Counted from the first letter of the stretch, positions 47,189 to 58,505 are shown. The stretch: 64,000 nucleotides of DNA from Daucus carota subsp. sativus (GCF_001625215.2 NC_030381.2:47942214-48006213); one strand, 5' to 3'. Translations and numbers: made by a program. The notes: generated from the sequence alone by a model not told the origin.

Positions 47189-47661
47189 CTCCCCTGTCTA
47201 CGTTTCTTTTTCACTACTCGACACGCTTTTTAAAACTCTTATAAAAAATAGTTATATAACTTATTCTTAAGATTTTGTTTTTTTATAAAAGTATAAATGT
47301 TATACTTTTATATAAAAAAATAAAATCTTAAAAATAATCTACAGAACTACTCCCTCTGTTTTTTTTTATATGACACTTTTGACTTGGGCACGTAACTTTA
47401 GGTGAGTTGACTGAATAGTAAAACTTATTATTTTTAATTGATTTTTTTTGTGAATTAAAATTTTGATTACATATTTTTATTTAGAAAAAGAAAATTTTAA
47501 AAATAATATTTTTAACTATCCGGTCAAAGCACTTAAAAATGTGTGCCAAAAAGTCAAACGTCATATATTAAAAAACAGAGGGAGTATATCATATTGAAGC
47601 ATTAAAGTCCGTGCATGCGCTCCCGTCCTCCGATGTATACTACAGACTGGAAAGGAGGGAG
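47189..47661 (+). mobile_element. Stowaway-like MITE, family B, interrupted
   Basis: Starts CTCCCCTGTCTACGTTTC and ends ACTGGAAAGGAGGGAG, flanked by TA. The interior matches 24093–24342 (CTCGACACGCTTTTTAA, TATAAATGTTATACTTTTAT, GCATTAAAGTCCGTGC). A second MITE at 47350–47584 interrupts it at a TA; removing the guest restores the family B sequence CAGAACTATA…ATATTGAAGC. Confidence 0.88.
47350..47584 (+). mobile_element. Nested Stowaway-like MITE, family D
   Basis: CTCCCTCTGTTTTTTTTTAT and TATTAAAAAACAGAGGGAG are inverted ends flanked by TA at 47348–47349 and 47585–47586. ATATGACACTTTTGACTT on the left pairs with AAGTCAAACGTCATAT on the right. Length 235 bases, wholly inside 47189–47661. Confidence 0.9.
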
Positions 47662-47663
47662 TA

Positions 47664-48284
47664 ATTTGTTATGCATGGTAGTGAGGTAAGACTGATTTTA
47701 TTGTCCAATTTCTGAAAGAGAGTGAAAAATATTTTTGCTTTGTTGTCTTCTCTCGCCCCCACTCATTAAACGCGATGACTAATTTTTTCCTTAATTTTTA
47801 TAACAGTTTCAATTCTTTTTATTTTAAGTGAAAACTAATATTGGAGCAATCATTTCGTGAAATCGGAAACGAGGGGAAGAAGTTAGAGATAATAGAGAGA
47901 GGCAACCACAACAGTCGACGTCAAGAAAAGGGGTTGGTGGGGGAGGAGTGGGAAGTGGGGTCCAGTGAAAGAAGAAATCACAGATTTGGGAATTTCGTTG
48001 GGTCCCTCAAATCTATCAGACGGCATGTTACTGGTTGTACCTTTTTATTTTCCACGACTAGCACTTGTAATTTCACTTTTTCACCCTCCGTATTCTCTTT
48101 GCATTATTTCAAATGTAGTTTCAGCCTTTCAGACCCCTTTTTATATTTTGAGATTATATATCTCACGTATTTCTCTCGCTACCCTTGTCTTGTATTGTTT
48201 TATACACTTTTCTTAATCTCTGTATCCAATCCAAACCATATTTATCACAAGGACCGAGGGAGTACAGGGAAGGAATATATATTA
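47664..48284. other. Spacer between MITEs
   Basis: An open frame spans 47841–48332, but codon choice and residue content do not look like a real protein and it runs into the next MITE. The stretch TGCAAGGACCGAGGGAGTA-like sequence near 48250–48264 resembles the right end of another, decayed Stowaway element whose left end I could not find. Confidence 0.45.
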
Positions 48285-48533
48285 CTCATTCCGTCCCATT
48301 CAATTCTATACGTTTTTTTCACTGTTCGGTAGATATCTTAAGATTTTTATAAAATATAGTTTTATAATTTATTTTTGAAAATTTTGTGTTGTGTACGAAA
48401 ATATAAATGTTATATTTTTATACAGAAAAAGAAAATTATAAAAATAAATTATAGAATTATACGTTATTGAAGTATTAAAATCAGTGTCGCGTCCCCATCT
48501 CCTCGTGTATATTATTGACCAGGACGGAGGGAG
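48285..48533 (+). mobile_element. Stowaway-like MITE, family B
   Basis: CTCATTCCGTCCCATTCA and TTGACCAGGACGGAGGGAG are inverted ends flanked by TA. The interior carries ATATAAATGTTATATTTTTA and the TGAAGTATTAAAATCAGTG segment of family B, more diverged than 24093–24342. Confidence 0.88.
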
Positions 48534-48610
48534 TAATAAACACTGCACTATTACTTTTTGAGCTTGCTCTTATTAGTATACATAGTATATTTTATTTTGT
48601 AAACCTAGAT

Positions 48611-49197
48611 TTTGGCTCATTAATAAATCAGATCCCATATTTTGAATGTGGTGGTTTATAACCCCAAGTTTCATTTAGCTTTGGTTTGTAACTCTGACCC
48701 ACATATCCGTTAAAAATAGCAGTTAACTTTAACTGTTTGAGAGTTAATAGTGTGTATTTTAGTTTCTAACAACTATTTTACCCTACCTGACCCTCAAATT
48801 TATGTATTATATTTTGAAATTAATTCTAAACACGCAAAAAGATGTAAAACAAATTTTAAAATATATAATCAGATCTAGAATTTGAAAATTTATTTATTTT
48901 TACATAAACGATGTAACGTATTTTAAAATTTTAAATAAATACATATTTTAATTTTTTTGCATCGTTGTGTGTGTTCAGAAATAATTTTAAAATATAATAC
49001 ATAAATTTTAGGGGGTCACAAGGGGTAAAGTAGCTGTTAAAAACTAATATAAACACTGTTATCTCTCAAACAATTAAAGTTAACTGCTGTTTTTAACGAA
49101 TATGTGGACCATAGTTACAAACCAAAAGCTAAATGAAATTTAAAGTTACAAACTATCACATTCAAAATGTGAAGTTCTGATTTACTAATAAGCCAAA
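48611..49197. mobile_element. 587-bp palindromic (foldback) element
   Basis: Two arms of about 285 bases face each other. From the left: TTTGGCTCATTAATAAATCA, TTTTGAATGTGGTGGTTTAT, TTCATTTAGCTTTGGTTTGT, CCACATATCCGTTAAAAATA and GCAGTTAACTTTAA. The right arm in reverse complement gives the same blocks in the same order with scattered mismatches (TTTGGCTTATTAGTAAATCA and so on). The arms meet near 48905–48915 with almost no loop. No protein-coding remnant or clear target duplication was found. It may be a foldback transposon or very long MITE; a transcript across it would form a long hairpin. Confidence 0.85.
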
Positions 49198-49226
49198 GTG
49201 GGTAACAAAGTGTAATACACTGTGGT

Positions 49227-49530
49227 ACAAAGATGTTCAAAAAATCTAAAATCTGAAATCCGATCTCTGAAAAATCCGATCCGAAAAAATCCGGTCTGGC
49301 CCAGCCCGGTCCGAGGGCCTTAAACAGACCTAGTATTTTCAAAAAAATCCGGATAAAATCTGGATTTTTGAAAAGTCCGGGCTTTTTATAACTAAAGCAG
49401 GCCTAGTATTTTTGGAAAAATCCGGTCCGACCCGATTTTAAAAAAACCCCGATCCGATCTGATTTTAAAAAATCCGAATTTTTTTTGACCCGATCTGAAT
49501 CCGGCCCGAAGAGATCTTTTGTACATCTCT
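49227..49530. mobile_element. Possible inverted-repeat element rich in AAATCCGATCCG words
   Basis: Left end AGATGTTCAAAAAATC and right end GATCTTTTGTACATCTCT are imperfect inverted partners, and the interior is filled with variants of AAATCCGGTCCGACCCG. The layout recalls the hAT-type GCTCGG element at 24971, but no target duplication is visible here. Confidence 0.45.
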
Positions 49531-50442
49531 ATTGTGGTATACACAATAACAAAATGCAAACCTAAACATTAAAAATTTGTTTTCGGGAATAAATTGTGGC
49601 TTGTGCGCATGCAGTACCGGCCACCGGGCACTAGTGCAGGACTCCACGTTTTTTTGTGTCCAAATTTTGGCACGAGGTTTGACTCTAAAGTCAAACACTG
49701 GGTACGGTCAAGTAGAGTCACTCCCAGCTTGAAATCATTACTCTATGCCTAATACCTTTACTGCTGCATGTGAGAAAAAAGATTTTCTTACTGATTCTTA
49801 ATTTAAATCGGTTATTCCGGTGTGTTCATGATCAAAATATTCTAAATACATAAAATTTAGTGCCCAACACATGTTCATGGACACACTAGACAATTATTAT
49901 TTAAATTTAATGTTATAATGTTGTTTGAATTATTGTAAGCATAAATATATAAAATCGATGTTCTAAATATTCCAATTTAATAAAAATCTTTAATTATTTT
50001 TAAAACTATTTTATTGATTTGTCCATTAAATATCGATTTAAGAAATTTTTGTAAATCTCGAATCAACAAATCAACCAATTTTTCCTGGTTAGTCAATTGT
50101 AACTTGCAAGTATAAAATTAGTTCCAAGTTAAATAGCAAATAATTAATTTATACCTATAGAAAGTAAAGAGTGATGGTATTAATGAGGTTAAAGGATTCA
50201 TGCAATAAATTTGTCCATATTATAGGGGGTTATAGTATAATATAGGGTGTGAAATGCATATATGTCATTGGAGAAAATCATGGTGGTGCTACTCTTTGAT
50301 TGATTGAGCACATGAGAGAGAGAGAGAGAGAGAAACTTCTTACTGCTTCCTCTCCCTACATTTGTTAACAATAATATGCGTGTGTGTAACTATATATACA
50401 CCACACTTATACACTGATAAACTACATGTAATAAAGTCACAA

Positions 50443-50522
50443 GCTTTGGACACCAAATTTCTCTCTCAAAGCTTTGGACACCAAATCTCTCTCTCTCCTC
50501 TCTCTCTCTCTCTGGACACCAA

Positions 50523-50566
<44 letters not shown>
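50443..50566. repeat. CT microsatellite with GCTTTGGACACCAAA units
   Basis: GCTTTGGACACCAAA followed by a CT tract occurs at 50443 and 50471; a third copy shortened to GGACACCAAA starts at 50514. The CT runs grow from about 10 to 27 to more than 40 bases. A separate GA run is at 50313–50332. The array lies about 700 bases upstream of the ARF6 start codon, in its promoter or leader. Confidence 0.85.
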
Positions 50567-50567
<1 letters not shown>

Positions 50568-50784
50568 ATCACTACTCCCTTTCTATTACTGGCATTTCTC
50601 AATCTTAACTAGCTAGCTTGCTTTTCCACTACACACCCCTTTTCATCATTTTCATATTGCACATACACACATCTTTGCAGTATGTAAATTTTTGTGGTTT
50701 ATATTCAACATCATTTTGTCATATAGCCTTGACCCTCTTGCTTTATTTTCTGTTTTTAGGGATCTAGGGGTTATCTTCAAGTGA

Positions 50785-51229
50785 ATGGTATTGCTGTGAT
50801 TTTTAAGATTTGGGTTTTGTTATAAAGTTGGGATTGGGAGAGTTCCTTGGGTTCTGTGTGATTTTGTATGAGCTGCATTTTTTGTGGGTTTAGGCGACAA
50901 TGGGTGGTTAAAGATTTGATCTTTAAGGATTTTTGGGTCAAGTTCTTGAAGATTAGGATTGGATGATGCTTAAAACCTTGGTGTTTTGTTGTGGAACTGG
51001 ATTTGGTTGAAGGGTATCAAAAAGATTTTTACTTGGTTTTGTTTAATTTCAACAAGATTTTGCTAGATTTTCTTGGGTTTTAAAGTGGTATTAATTAATT
51101 TGGGGGGTTGTTGGGGGAAAAGAGAAAGTGATTATGGTGGTTTGGGGTGCAAAAGGAGTGAAGTTGGAATCTTTTCAGCACTATTGGTATCTGGCTGTTG
51201 GGAAATTTTTACTAAATTATTGGATTTGA
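50785..51229 (+). promoter_or_regulatory. Cluster of five upstream ORFs in the ARF6 leader
   Basis: Before the ARF6 ATG at 51268 there are ATG-started frames at 50785–50799 (4 codons), 50868–50966 (32 codons), 50900–50911 (3 codons), 50963–51010 (15 codons) and 51134–51229 (31 codons), each ending in a stop before the main start. uORFs in ARF leaders are known to lower translation and make it depend on reinitiation factors. This reading assumes the leader is unspliced here and begins upstream of about 50780; transcript data would be needed to confirm that. Confidence 0.55.
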
Positions 51230-51267
51230 TAATTGGCTTTGGTTTGCCTTTGTGAGTGAAGGTAAAG

Positions 51268-54200
51268 ATGGAATCTGCAAACATGAGGCTGTCTCCCAGT
51301 GGTTTCAATCAGCAGTCACCTGAAGGTAGTATGCGATTTCTTGCTTTGTTAAATTGTTTGTGTATCGTAATTTGTTGCCTTAATCAGTTTTATATGACGG
51401 TGTTCTTGTTTGGAGTAGTAACTTAACTATTTGATGATATTGATAAGATAATAATATTCCAAATGAATCTTTTGAGATATAGTACCATATTTGTAAGCAT
51501 CCCATGTATTGAAGAAATTACATGTATCTATGCTCTTTGATTTCCATTTTGAACTTGTTTTGGCATCAATAAAGATTTTGTTGGGTGAAATTTTAAAGTA
51601 AGCCTATGCTTGTCCGAAAATTTCATTATTAAAAGAACCTAAATTAATTTTTTGCAGATGCTTTAAGATGTTTTTTCTGATCCAGTTTTTACAGGTTGCG
51701 ATGACGGCTTTTTGCATAACCAAAGTTTCTAAATATCCACATTTGTTTTGTTTTATTTATAGGGGAAAAGAGTTGTCTTAATTCAGAACTTTGGCATGCC
51801 TGTGCCGGCCCTCTTGTTTCGCTTCCTGCAGTTGGAAGCCGTGTGGTGTATTTTCCTCAAGGACACAGTGAGCAGGTTTGCTTATGTTTTTCTGTCTTGA
51901 AAATTTGTAAATTAATTCACTTAGACAATAGAGGTTACTATTACATTTGTCTGTAGCACAAACATAAATTATCCTTACAGTGTTTAAAGCTGATGCTTCG
52001 GAAGCTGCTCCACTCTGAAGAAGCGTACCCTTGTCAGTACCTTTATTATGATAAGGGAATATAACATATTTCTCAGAAAGCACATAAAACTCAAAAAATA
52101 AGCACACTTGTTATCTGCCATGAAAATACTGCCACATCTTTGTCCATGTAGCTATGATAATGTCATTGCATACTTCTGCGCACAATCAGCTTAATTATTA
52201 GTAATATGAATAACCTCTTGGATATTGGAGAACTTGTACACAGTCTTTTTGTGATGAGCCCTATACCTTTTGAATCTATGTGGATCCTTAAATACCATAC
52301 AACGAAAACGAAGCTAATACAGGCATTCAGGTCACCAAATAATTGTAGGTCTTTTCTGTTTACCGTCTTTCGGTGGTACTTGAAATTATGAGCAGTTCTT
52401 TATCCATAAATCTTTTGAATCTTTCAACTTTGTGTTATAAACATTTTAGTTGCGAAGGCAAGTGAGCATTTGGGCTTATTTGCCATCACCTTAACTGCTC
52501 ATAATGTTGAAGGCAAATCTTTCTTATAATATTAAAATTGGTGGCTGATTGTAAGTTTTGGCTAGGTTGCTGCATCGACAAACAGAGAAGTGGACTGTCA
52601 TATCCCCAATTACCCAAGTTTACCTCCACAGCTCATCTGTCAGCTCCACAATCTGACTATGCATGTAAGTAGCATCGTTCTTTCTGTTTTTCTTTGTCTT
52701 GCTGTCCAATTGAGTGTGCATTGACATCTTAAATCTCTTTTTTTCAGGCTGATGTTGAGACTGATGAAGTTTATGCTCAGATGACTTTACAACCGCTAAA
52801 TCCAGTAATTAATTTTAGCCTGGACAAGGGCTCTATTCTCTTTTTCTGATCTATCATGCATTATCTCTAATCCTTCTTATCTGCAGCAAGAGCAAAAGGA
52901 AGCTTTCCTTCCAGCAGACTTGGGTGGTACCAGCAAACAACCCACTAACTATTTCTGTAAAACACTGACAGCAAGTGACACTAGTACTCATGGCGGGTTT
53001 TCAGTTCCTCGCCGTGCAGCTGAAAAAGTTTTTCCTCCACTGGTATGTACTTATTTTCTTTTAGTCTGCATATATTTTATTTTGTGAATATCCTTCTTCT
53101 GACTACCTGTATATTAATTATGGTTTTGCCTACAGGACTTCTCCCAGCAGCCTCCTGCCCAAGAATTGATTGCAAGAGATTTACATGATAATGAATGGAA
53201 ATTCAGACATATATTTCGTGGTAATTGCTTGATATTTTATTTTGTTTTATTATTATAATTCTTTTGGGGTGTTTGAGCCTTCGAGGCCTCTTAACACAAA
53301 TTTTAAAATTGTATCAGTTCTGGTATAGCCCATTGAATAAAACCTGTTCTACGCTACAGTTTAAACATGAAACCTTGTAGAAATCATACAGAGCTGGAAG
53401 ATGGCCTGTGATATTGATTTTTTTCTAAATTGCAGGCCAACCAAAGCGACATCTACTTACAACTGGATGGAGTGTGTTTGTAAGTGCAAAGAGGCTTGTT
53501 GCTGGTGATGCTGTGATTTTTATATGGTAGGATTGATTTGAATATATATATATATATACATATCGATGTTTCGTGCATCTTTTATTTGTCTGGGGACTGA
53601 GATTCTCCTGTTATATAAAAAACTTATTACTTGGGGTGTGGGTTGTGGGAAGGTAGTTTAATTAAAAAAATAATTATTACTTAGGGAGATGAATAGAGAT
53701 TGAAAAAATGGGTAATGCAGGTCCTAATTTTTTTCCCTATTAGCCCTGTAATGAAATTGATAGTTGTTCTGGTATTTCCTAGGGACAATTATAATAAAAC
53801 AGATGTAGAAACAGAAGCAACTTCAAGTGTGATCTGTTTTTTCTTATCCTGCTATTTGTGTCCTATCACTTTAATGATACTGACCTTTGTGTTTCTTGTT
53901 CCAGGAACGAGAAGAATCAATTATTTCTTGGTATTCGGCGTGCCAACCGACCACAAACTGTTATGCCTTCATCAGTTCTATCAAGTGACAGTATGCACTT
54001 AGGTCTCCTTGCTGCTGCAGCTCATGCAGCTTCTACTAACAGCCGTTTCAATATTTTCTATAATCCTAGGTATTTTGGTTTTGCATGTTTTTTATTATGT
54101 AAGTTGTGAACTCTTACTTACAATCCTATCTACCTTATACTCAGGGCAAGTCCATCGGAATTTGTCATACCTCTTGCCAAGTATGTTAAAGCAGTCTATC

Positions 54201-57200
54201 ATACTCGTGTTTCAGTTGGAATGCGCTTTCGGATGCTGTTTGAAACAGAGGAATCGAGTGTTCGTCGGTATGTTACAAATATTATTACGAGTATCATGAT
54301 CTTTTTCCTATTTTTTGTTTGCTTTGATGTCGCTCTTTTTCTAGCTAATTATTTATTGCTACAATTCCATATAAGAATTAAGAAGTATTTGCAAATTGGA
54401 GAAAGTTTTTGCATTGCTTTTCTAAGATGAGAACCAGTGAAGAGCACGATCTTCATTTTCTTGATCTCTGTTTCAATTTTATTTTAATTAATCGATACAT
54501 CATTAGTGTCATACTGCAACTAATTTATCTTGGGTTCACTAGATATATGGGCACAATAACTGGCATTAGTGACCTGGATTCTGTTCGGTGGCCGAACTCT
54601 CATTGGCGTTCAGTAAAGGTTTGTCCATATCGTTTGGGTTTCTGCTGCTAAATATGGAATTTATTATATATTGCCCTCTTACTAAGAAAAACATTTGTGC
54701 AGGTCGGATGGGATGAGTCTACAGCTGGGGAGAGGCAGCCAAGAGTGTCCCTCTGGGAAATTGAACCTTTGACAACATTCCCAATGTATCCCTCCCCGTT
54801 CCCTCTCAGGCTCAAGCGACCATGGCCACCGGGATTACCCTCTTTTAATGGCAAGTCCAATTATTCATTATTGTGAAACCATAAAATTGGACATAAAATT
54901 TTCCCATTCTTATAATATATATGTGTTCTTGTGTGTATATATTGTAAATTGTATGTTCTGGCACTAATCTAAAACTTGTTTTGCTGCCTAAATTTTTAAG
55001 TTCGCTTAGCATTAACCTTTATCTTCTTATTGCATGTAGGAATGAAAGATGACGAGCTGGCATTGAATTATCCACTTGCTTGGCTTCGAGGGGATTCCGG
55101 AGACCGAAGTAGTCAATCTTTTAACTTTCAAGGGCTTGGAGTTTCACCTTTGATGCAGCCAAGACTGGACGCCTCAATGGTTGGTATGCAAACTGCAGAT
55201 ATTTACCAGGCCATGGCTGCTGCCGCTCTTCAGGATATGAGAGCGGTTGATTCTTCCAAACAAACAAACCCATCACTTCTGCAATTCCAGCAGGCTCAAG
55301 GAGGTTCTAGTAGATCGGCTGGTTTAATACATAACCAGATGATGCAACAGTCACAGCCTCAACCCCTATTTCTTCAGAATCTTGGTGAACACCATTCTCT
55401 AGCTCACAGTCAGTCTCAACTTCTTCAGCAGCAACAGCATCAGCAGGGATTGCAGCATCTGAATCAACAACAGCAGCAACAGCAACTACCTATACGTTCA
55501 CAGCAAGAGCAGTTGGTTGATGGTCATCAGGTTCCCACTGCTGTCCCTCTCTTGTCCCAGTTTGGTTCTCCCACTCAGTCATCTTCATTCCAGACCATGT
55601 CTTCCATGCAACAGCAGAACTTTTCCAATTCAAATGCGATCCCTGCAGCAAGTCCTGTTGTTTCTCCTCTGCACAGTCTTCTAGGTTCATTTCCCCAGGA
55701 TGAAGCATCCCAGCTTATTAATTTTCCTAGGTCCAGTGCTTTACTAACATCTTCAGGCTGGCCTGCTAAACGAGTTGCAGTTGATCCTCTTCTATCCTCT
55801 GCAGCAGCACAAGGTGGTATGCCTTCGATGGAACAGTTAGGGTCTCTCCATTCGAACTTCGTTCAAAGTGCTGTTTCATTACCCCCATTTCCTGGTAAGG
55901 ATTGTGCAATTGATCAAGATGGAAGCAATGACCCGCAAAGCCATCTTCTTTTTGGGGTCAATATAGATTCAACATCTCTCCTTATGCAAAATGGAATTCC
56001 CAGCCTTAGAGGAGTTGGTAATGATGGAGATTCCACGACCATACCTTTTGCCTCTAACTACATGAGTACTTCAAGTGCCGACTATTCAATCAATCCATCA
56101 ATGACACCCACCAGTTGTATTGATGAGTCTAGTTTCCTGCAGTCTCCTGATGATGCAGGGCAGACAAACCCCTCCACCAAAACCTTTGTTAAGGTGAGTT
56201 TGTTTTTAGTACATGAATCCTGTCTTTATCACGATTTATGCATGTCTAGCAAATCTCATGTCTTGTAAGTTGTTTCTGTTCCAAGTTACATGTCAGTAAC
56301 ATGAGGTCTCTAGGCCATATAGTTTTTGTGGTTTACAGTTCTAACATTGGAAAGCGTGTTGAATATTGTTCTACTTGCTTTATTGTCTCATCTGGTTTTT
56401 GCTATTGGTGGCAGGTTTACAAGTCAGGGTCCTTTGGGCGGTCACTAGATATAGCCAAATTTAGCAGTTATCATGAGCTGCGTAGTGAACTTGCCCATAT
56501 GTTTGGCCTTGAAGGCCAATTGGAGGATCCTTTAAGATCAGGCTGGCAGCTTGTATTTGTTGACCGGGAGAATGACGTTCTTCTCCTTGGCGACGACCCA
56601 TGGCCGTAAGTTTCTTTGTTTAATTGTTTACATAGAAAAGTTGCAAGGTGTACTTTTGGTTTATGCATGTCAAGAGATTAAATATTACTGTATGAGTCAT
56701 GGCCATAATTTGCAGAGAATGTCTATTAAAGTAAATCCCTATTCTATAAGAGTTTGTATTGGTAATCGAGATCTGTCATTACTCATTATTGACTTGGTTA
56801 AACCAGGCATCATACTTTGTCATTCTACACTTTTCATATCAAAGTGTTACATGCCTTCGCTCAAGTTCTGTGCATGTGAAAATTACTAGGTGATGTAGAA
56901 TTCACGAACATGAATATTACCTATTATTATTAGAAATAATCATTATTTTCTTTTGTTCAAAATAAAATATTAAAATCACCAATGTCTCGGTTAAACGTGA
57001 CTTGGTACTTTGGCTTTTTCGAAATGTACTTGCAAATAAGAGATCACTGTTATAATAACAAATCTAATATCTATGTGATTTACAGAACTTGTGAAGGGCT
57101 TCATGTTGCCTGATTGTATAACTTTCTGCTTGTATTTACAATTTTGAAATCTTTTTAAGATAGAATGTGTATTCATTCCAGGGAGTTCGTAAGCAGTGTC

Positions 57201-57380
57201 TGGTGCATAAAAATACTCTCACCACAAGAGGTGCAGCAGATGGGTAAAGAAGGGCTAGAGCTTTTGAATTCTGTTCCAGTTCAAAGGCTCTCCAACACCG
57301 GCTGTGACAACTACGCGAGCCAACAGGAGTCAAGGAATTTGAGCACAGGGATTGCCTCTGTTGGTTCTCTTGACTACTGA
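51268..57380 (+). CDS. ARF6: Auxin response factor 6 (activator ARF), 14 coding exons
   Basis: Coding exons: 51268–51325, 51763–51875, 52566–52664, 52748–52804, 52887–53042, 53136–53220, 53436–53526, 53905–54069, 54145–54267, 54543–54618, 54703–54850, 55040–56193, 56415–56605 and 57182–57380. They join to 904 aa. It is a nuclear transcription factor binding TGTC auxin response elements. Domains: B3 DNA-binding (about 131–233, with [20 protein letters not shown]), Aux_resp (about 258–341), a Gln-rich activation region (about 390–770, Q-runs coded at 55424–55505), and the C-terminal PB1 Aux/IAA interaction domain (about 772–865, [16 protein letters not shown] and [17 protein letters not shown]). 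The sequence and the start [11 protein letters not shown] fit ARF6 more than ARF8. Intron 11 has a GC donor. A miR167 site lies in exon 13. An in-frame ATG six codons downstream (51283) corresponds to the usual MRLS start. Confidence 0.95.
54851..55039 (+). other. GC–AG intron of ARF6
   Basis: Intron 11 begins GCAAGT after TTTTAATG and ends TGCATGTAG. Only this donor keeps the frame (…PSFNG then MKDDEL…); the next GT, four bases on, would lead to an early stop. GCAAGT is the usual consensus of the rare plant GC–AG introns. Confidence 0.88.
56534..56554 (+). promoter_or_regulatory. miR167 target site in ARF6 exon 13
   Basis: The 21 bases contain AGATCAGGCTGGCAGCTTGT, which matches the conserved miR167 complementary site of ARF6 and ARF8 genes. 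The site encodes RSGWQLV at the start of the PB1 domain region. miR167 is known to cleave these transcripts; cleavage here is inferred from the match. Confidence 0.92.
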
Positions 57381-57773
57381 AACATTTGAAGCACTTAAGC
57401 TACCATCTCAAATGTAATACTATAATTTCTTCCTTAGCCCTAGTATAGTTGGAAGAAATGCCTGATTCTAGTTATAAGATTTTCGGAGCTAATGTTGTAA
57501 TTATGATATTTTATGTATTTCTATTTTGTTTATTTTTTCTTTCTAAAAAGTAGATGACATTTGTAAAGATAATGAAGGCTTATCAATCTGACTTTTTCAA
57601 TTAGTATTTCTTTTTCTAATTTACTTTTAGTAATCTTGGCTGTTTCCATGTCAATTTTATCCCCTTAGATGTCTTATTAAATAAACATTTCTAATTAATT
57701 TTTTGACGAGTTTCTGGAACTTATAAAAGGGTTGTTTGGATTGTTGGAGGAATGGAATTGGGAATGAGAATTA

Positions 57774-58102
57774 GGCTGTGTTCACTTCATGGAATGGAAT
57801 GAGGGGAGAATGGAATGAAAAATTATATAGAAATTGTAAGGAGAAAGAAGAAAGTATGAAATAATGGTGACAAAATATGAATGTAGTTAAATTTCTTGTG
57901 AGAAAGATTGTGAAGAAACATGATGTAGAAAAGGAATGAGCATTCCTTCCAAAACATGTGGGTTAAAGTTATAGTTAAAATAGTAAGATTGGAATGATTG
58001 AAGGAATGAAAATTATTTACATTTTCTTTGATCAACACCATTTTAAAGTACAAAATTCATTCCATCCTCACTCCATTCCATTCACTCCAAGTGAACACAA
58101 CC
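57774..58102. mobile_element. Tourist-like MITE, TTA target duplication
   Basis: Left end GGCTGTGTTCACTTCATGGA and right end CTCCAAGTGAACACAACC are inverted repeats, with GGAATGGAATG/CATTCCATTC-type words continuing inside. TTA flanks both sides (57771–57773 and 58103–58105). The 329-base interior is rich in GGAATGA words. The TTA duplication points to PIF/Harbinger ancestry. Confidence 0.8.
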
Positions 58103-58204
58103 TTAGTGATATCAGTGGGGTGGAAATGATTTGTGGATTAAGCGGGAATTAGGTTTTCATTTCGTATAAAATAATTTTAAATCTAAATTTAGTTGGACTT
58201 AATA

Positions 58205-58505
58205 TCCTATTAGGGTTTGAGGTTCTGTTAACTATGCTCAGTATCTCGTCATGAACCAAAATCCCCTGATGAGGGTTTGAGATTCCGTTAACCAGACTTC
58301 ATATCCCGTCATGAACCAAACACCTCTCCTCTCTTATGAAAGAGGGTTTGACTTCATATCCTGTCATGAACCAAACACCTCTCCTCTCTTATGAGGGTTA
58401 GGATTCCATTAACCAGGCTTAGTATTCCATCATGAACCAAACTATCCTACGAGAGTTTGAGGTTCCGTTAATCAGATTTGATATCCCATCATGAACCAAA
58501 CAACT
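58205..58505. repeat. Imperfect tandem array with CATGAACCAAA unit ends
   Basis: Five degenerate units each run from GAGGGTTTGAG-like to TCATGAACCAAA, with CCGTTAACCAGACTT and ATATCCCGTCATGAACC in between. Unit length varies from about 45 to 70 bases, partly through a duplicated ACACCTCTCCTCTCTTATGA segment. The right edge CCAAACAAC and a GGGTTGTTTGG at 57728 are inverted partners, so the array may be the interior of a larger element into which the Tourist MITE inserted. Confidence 0.75.

Noticed and set aside
47841..48332. Open frame of about 160 codons
   Set aside because: It begins without an ATG context, has chance-like composition and ends inside a Stowaway MITE.
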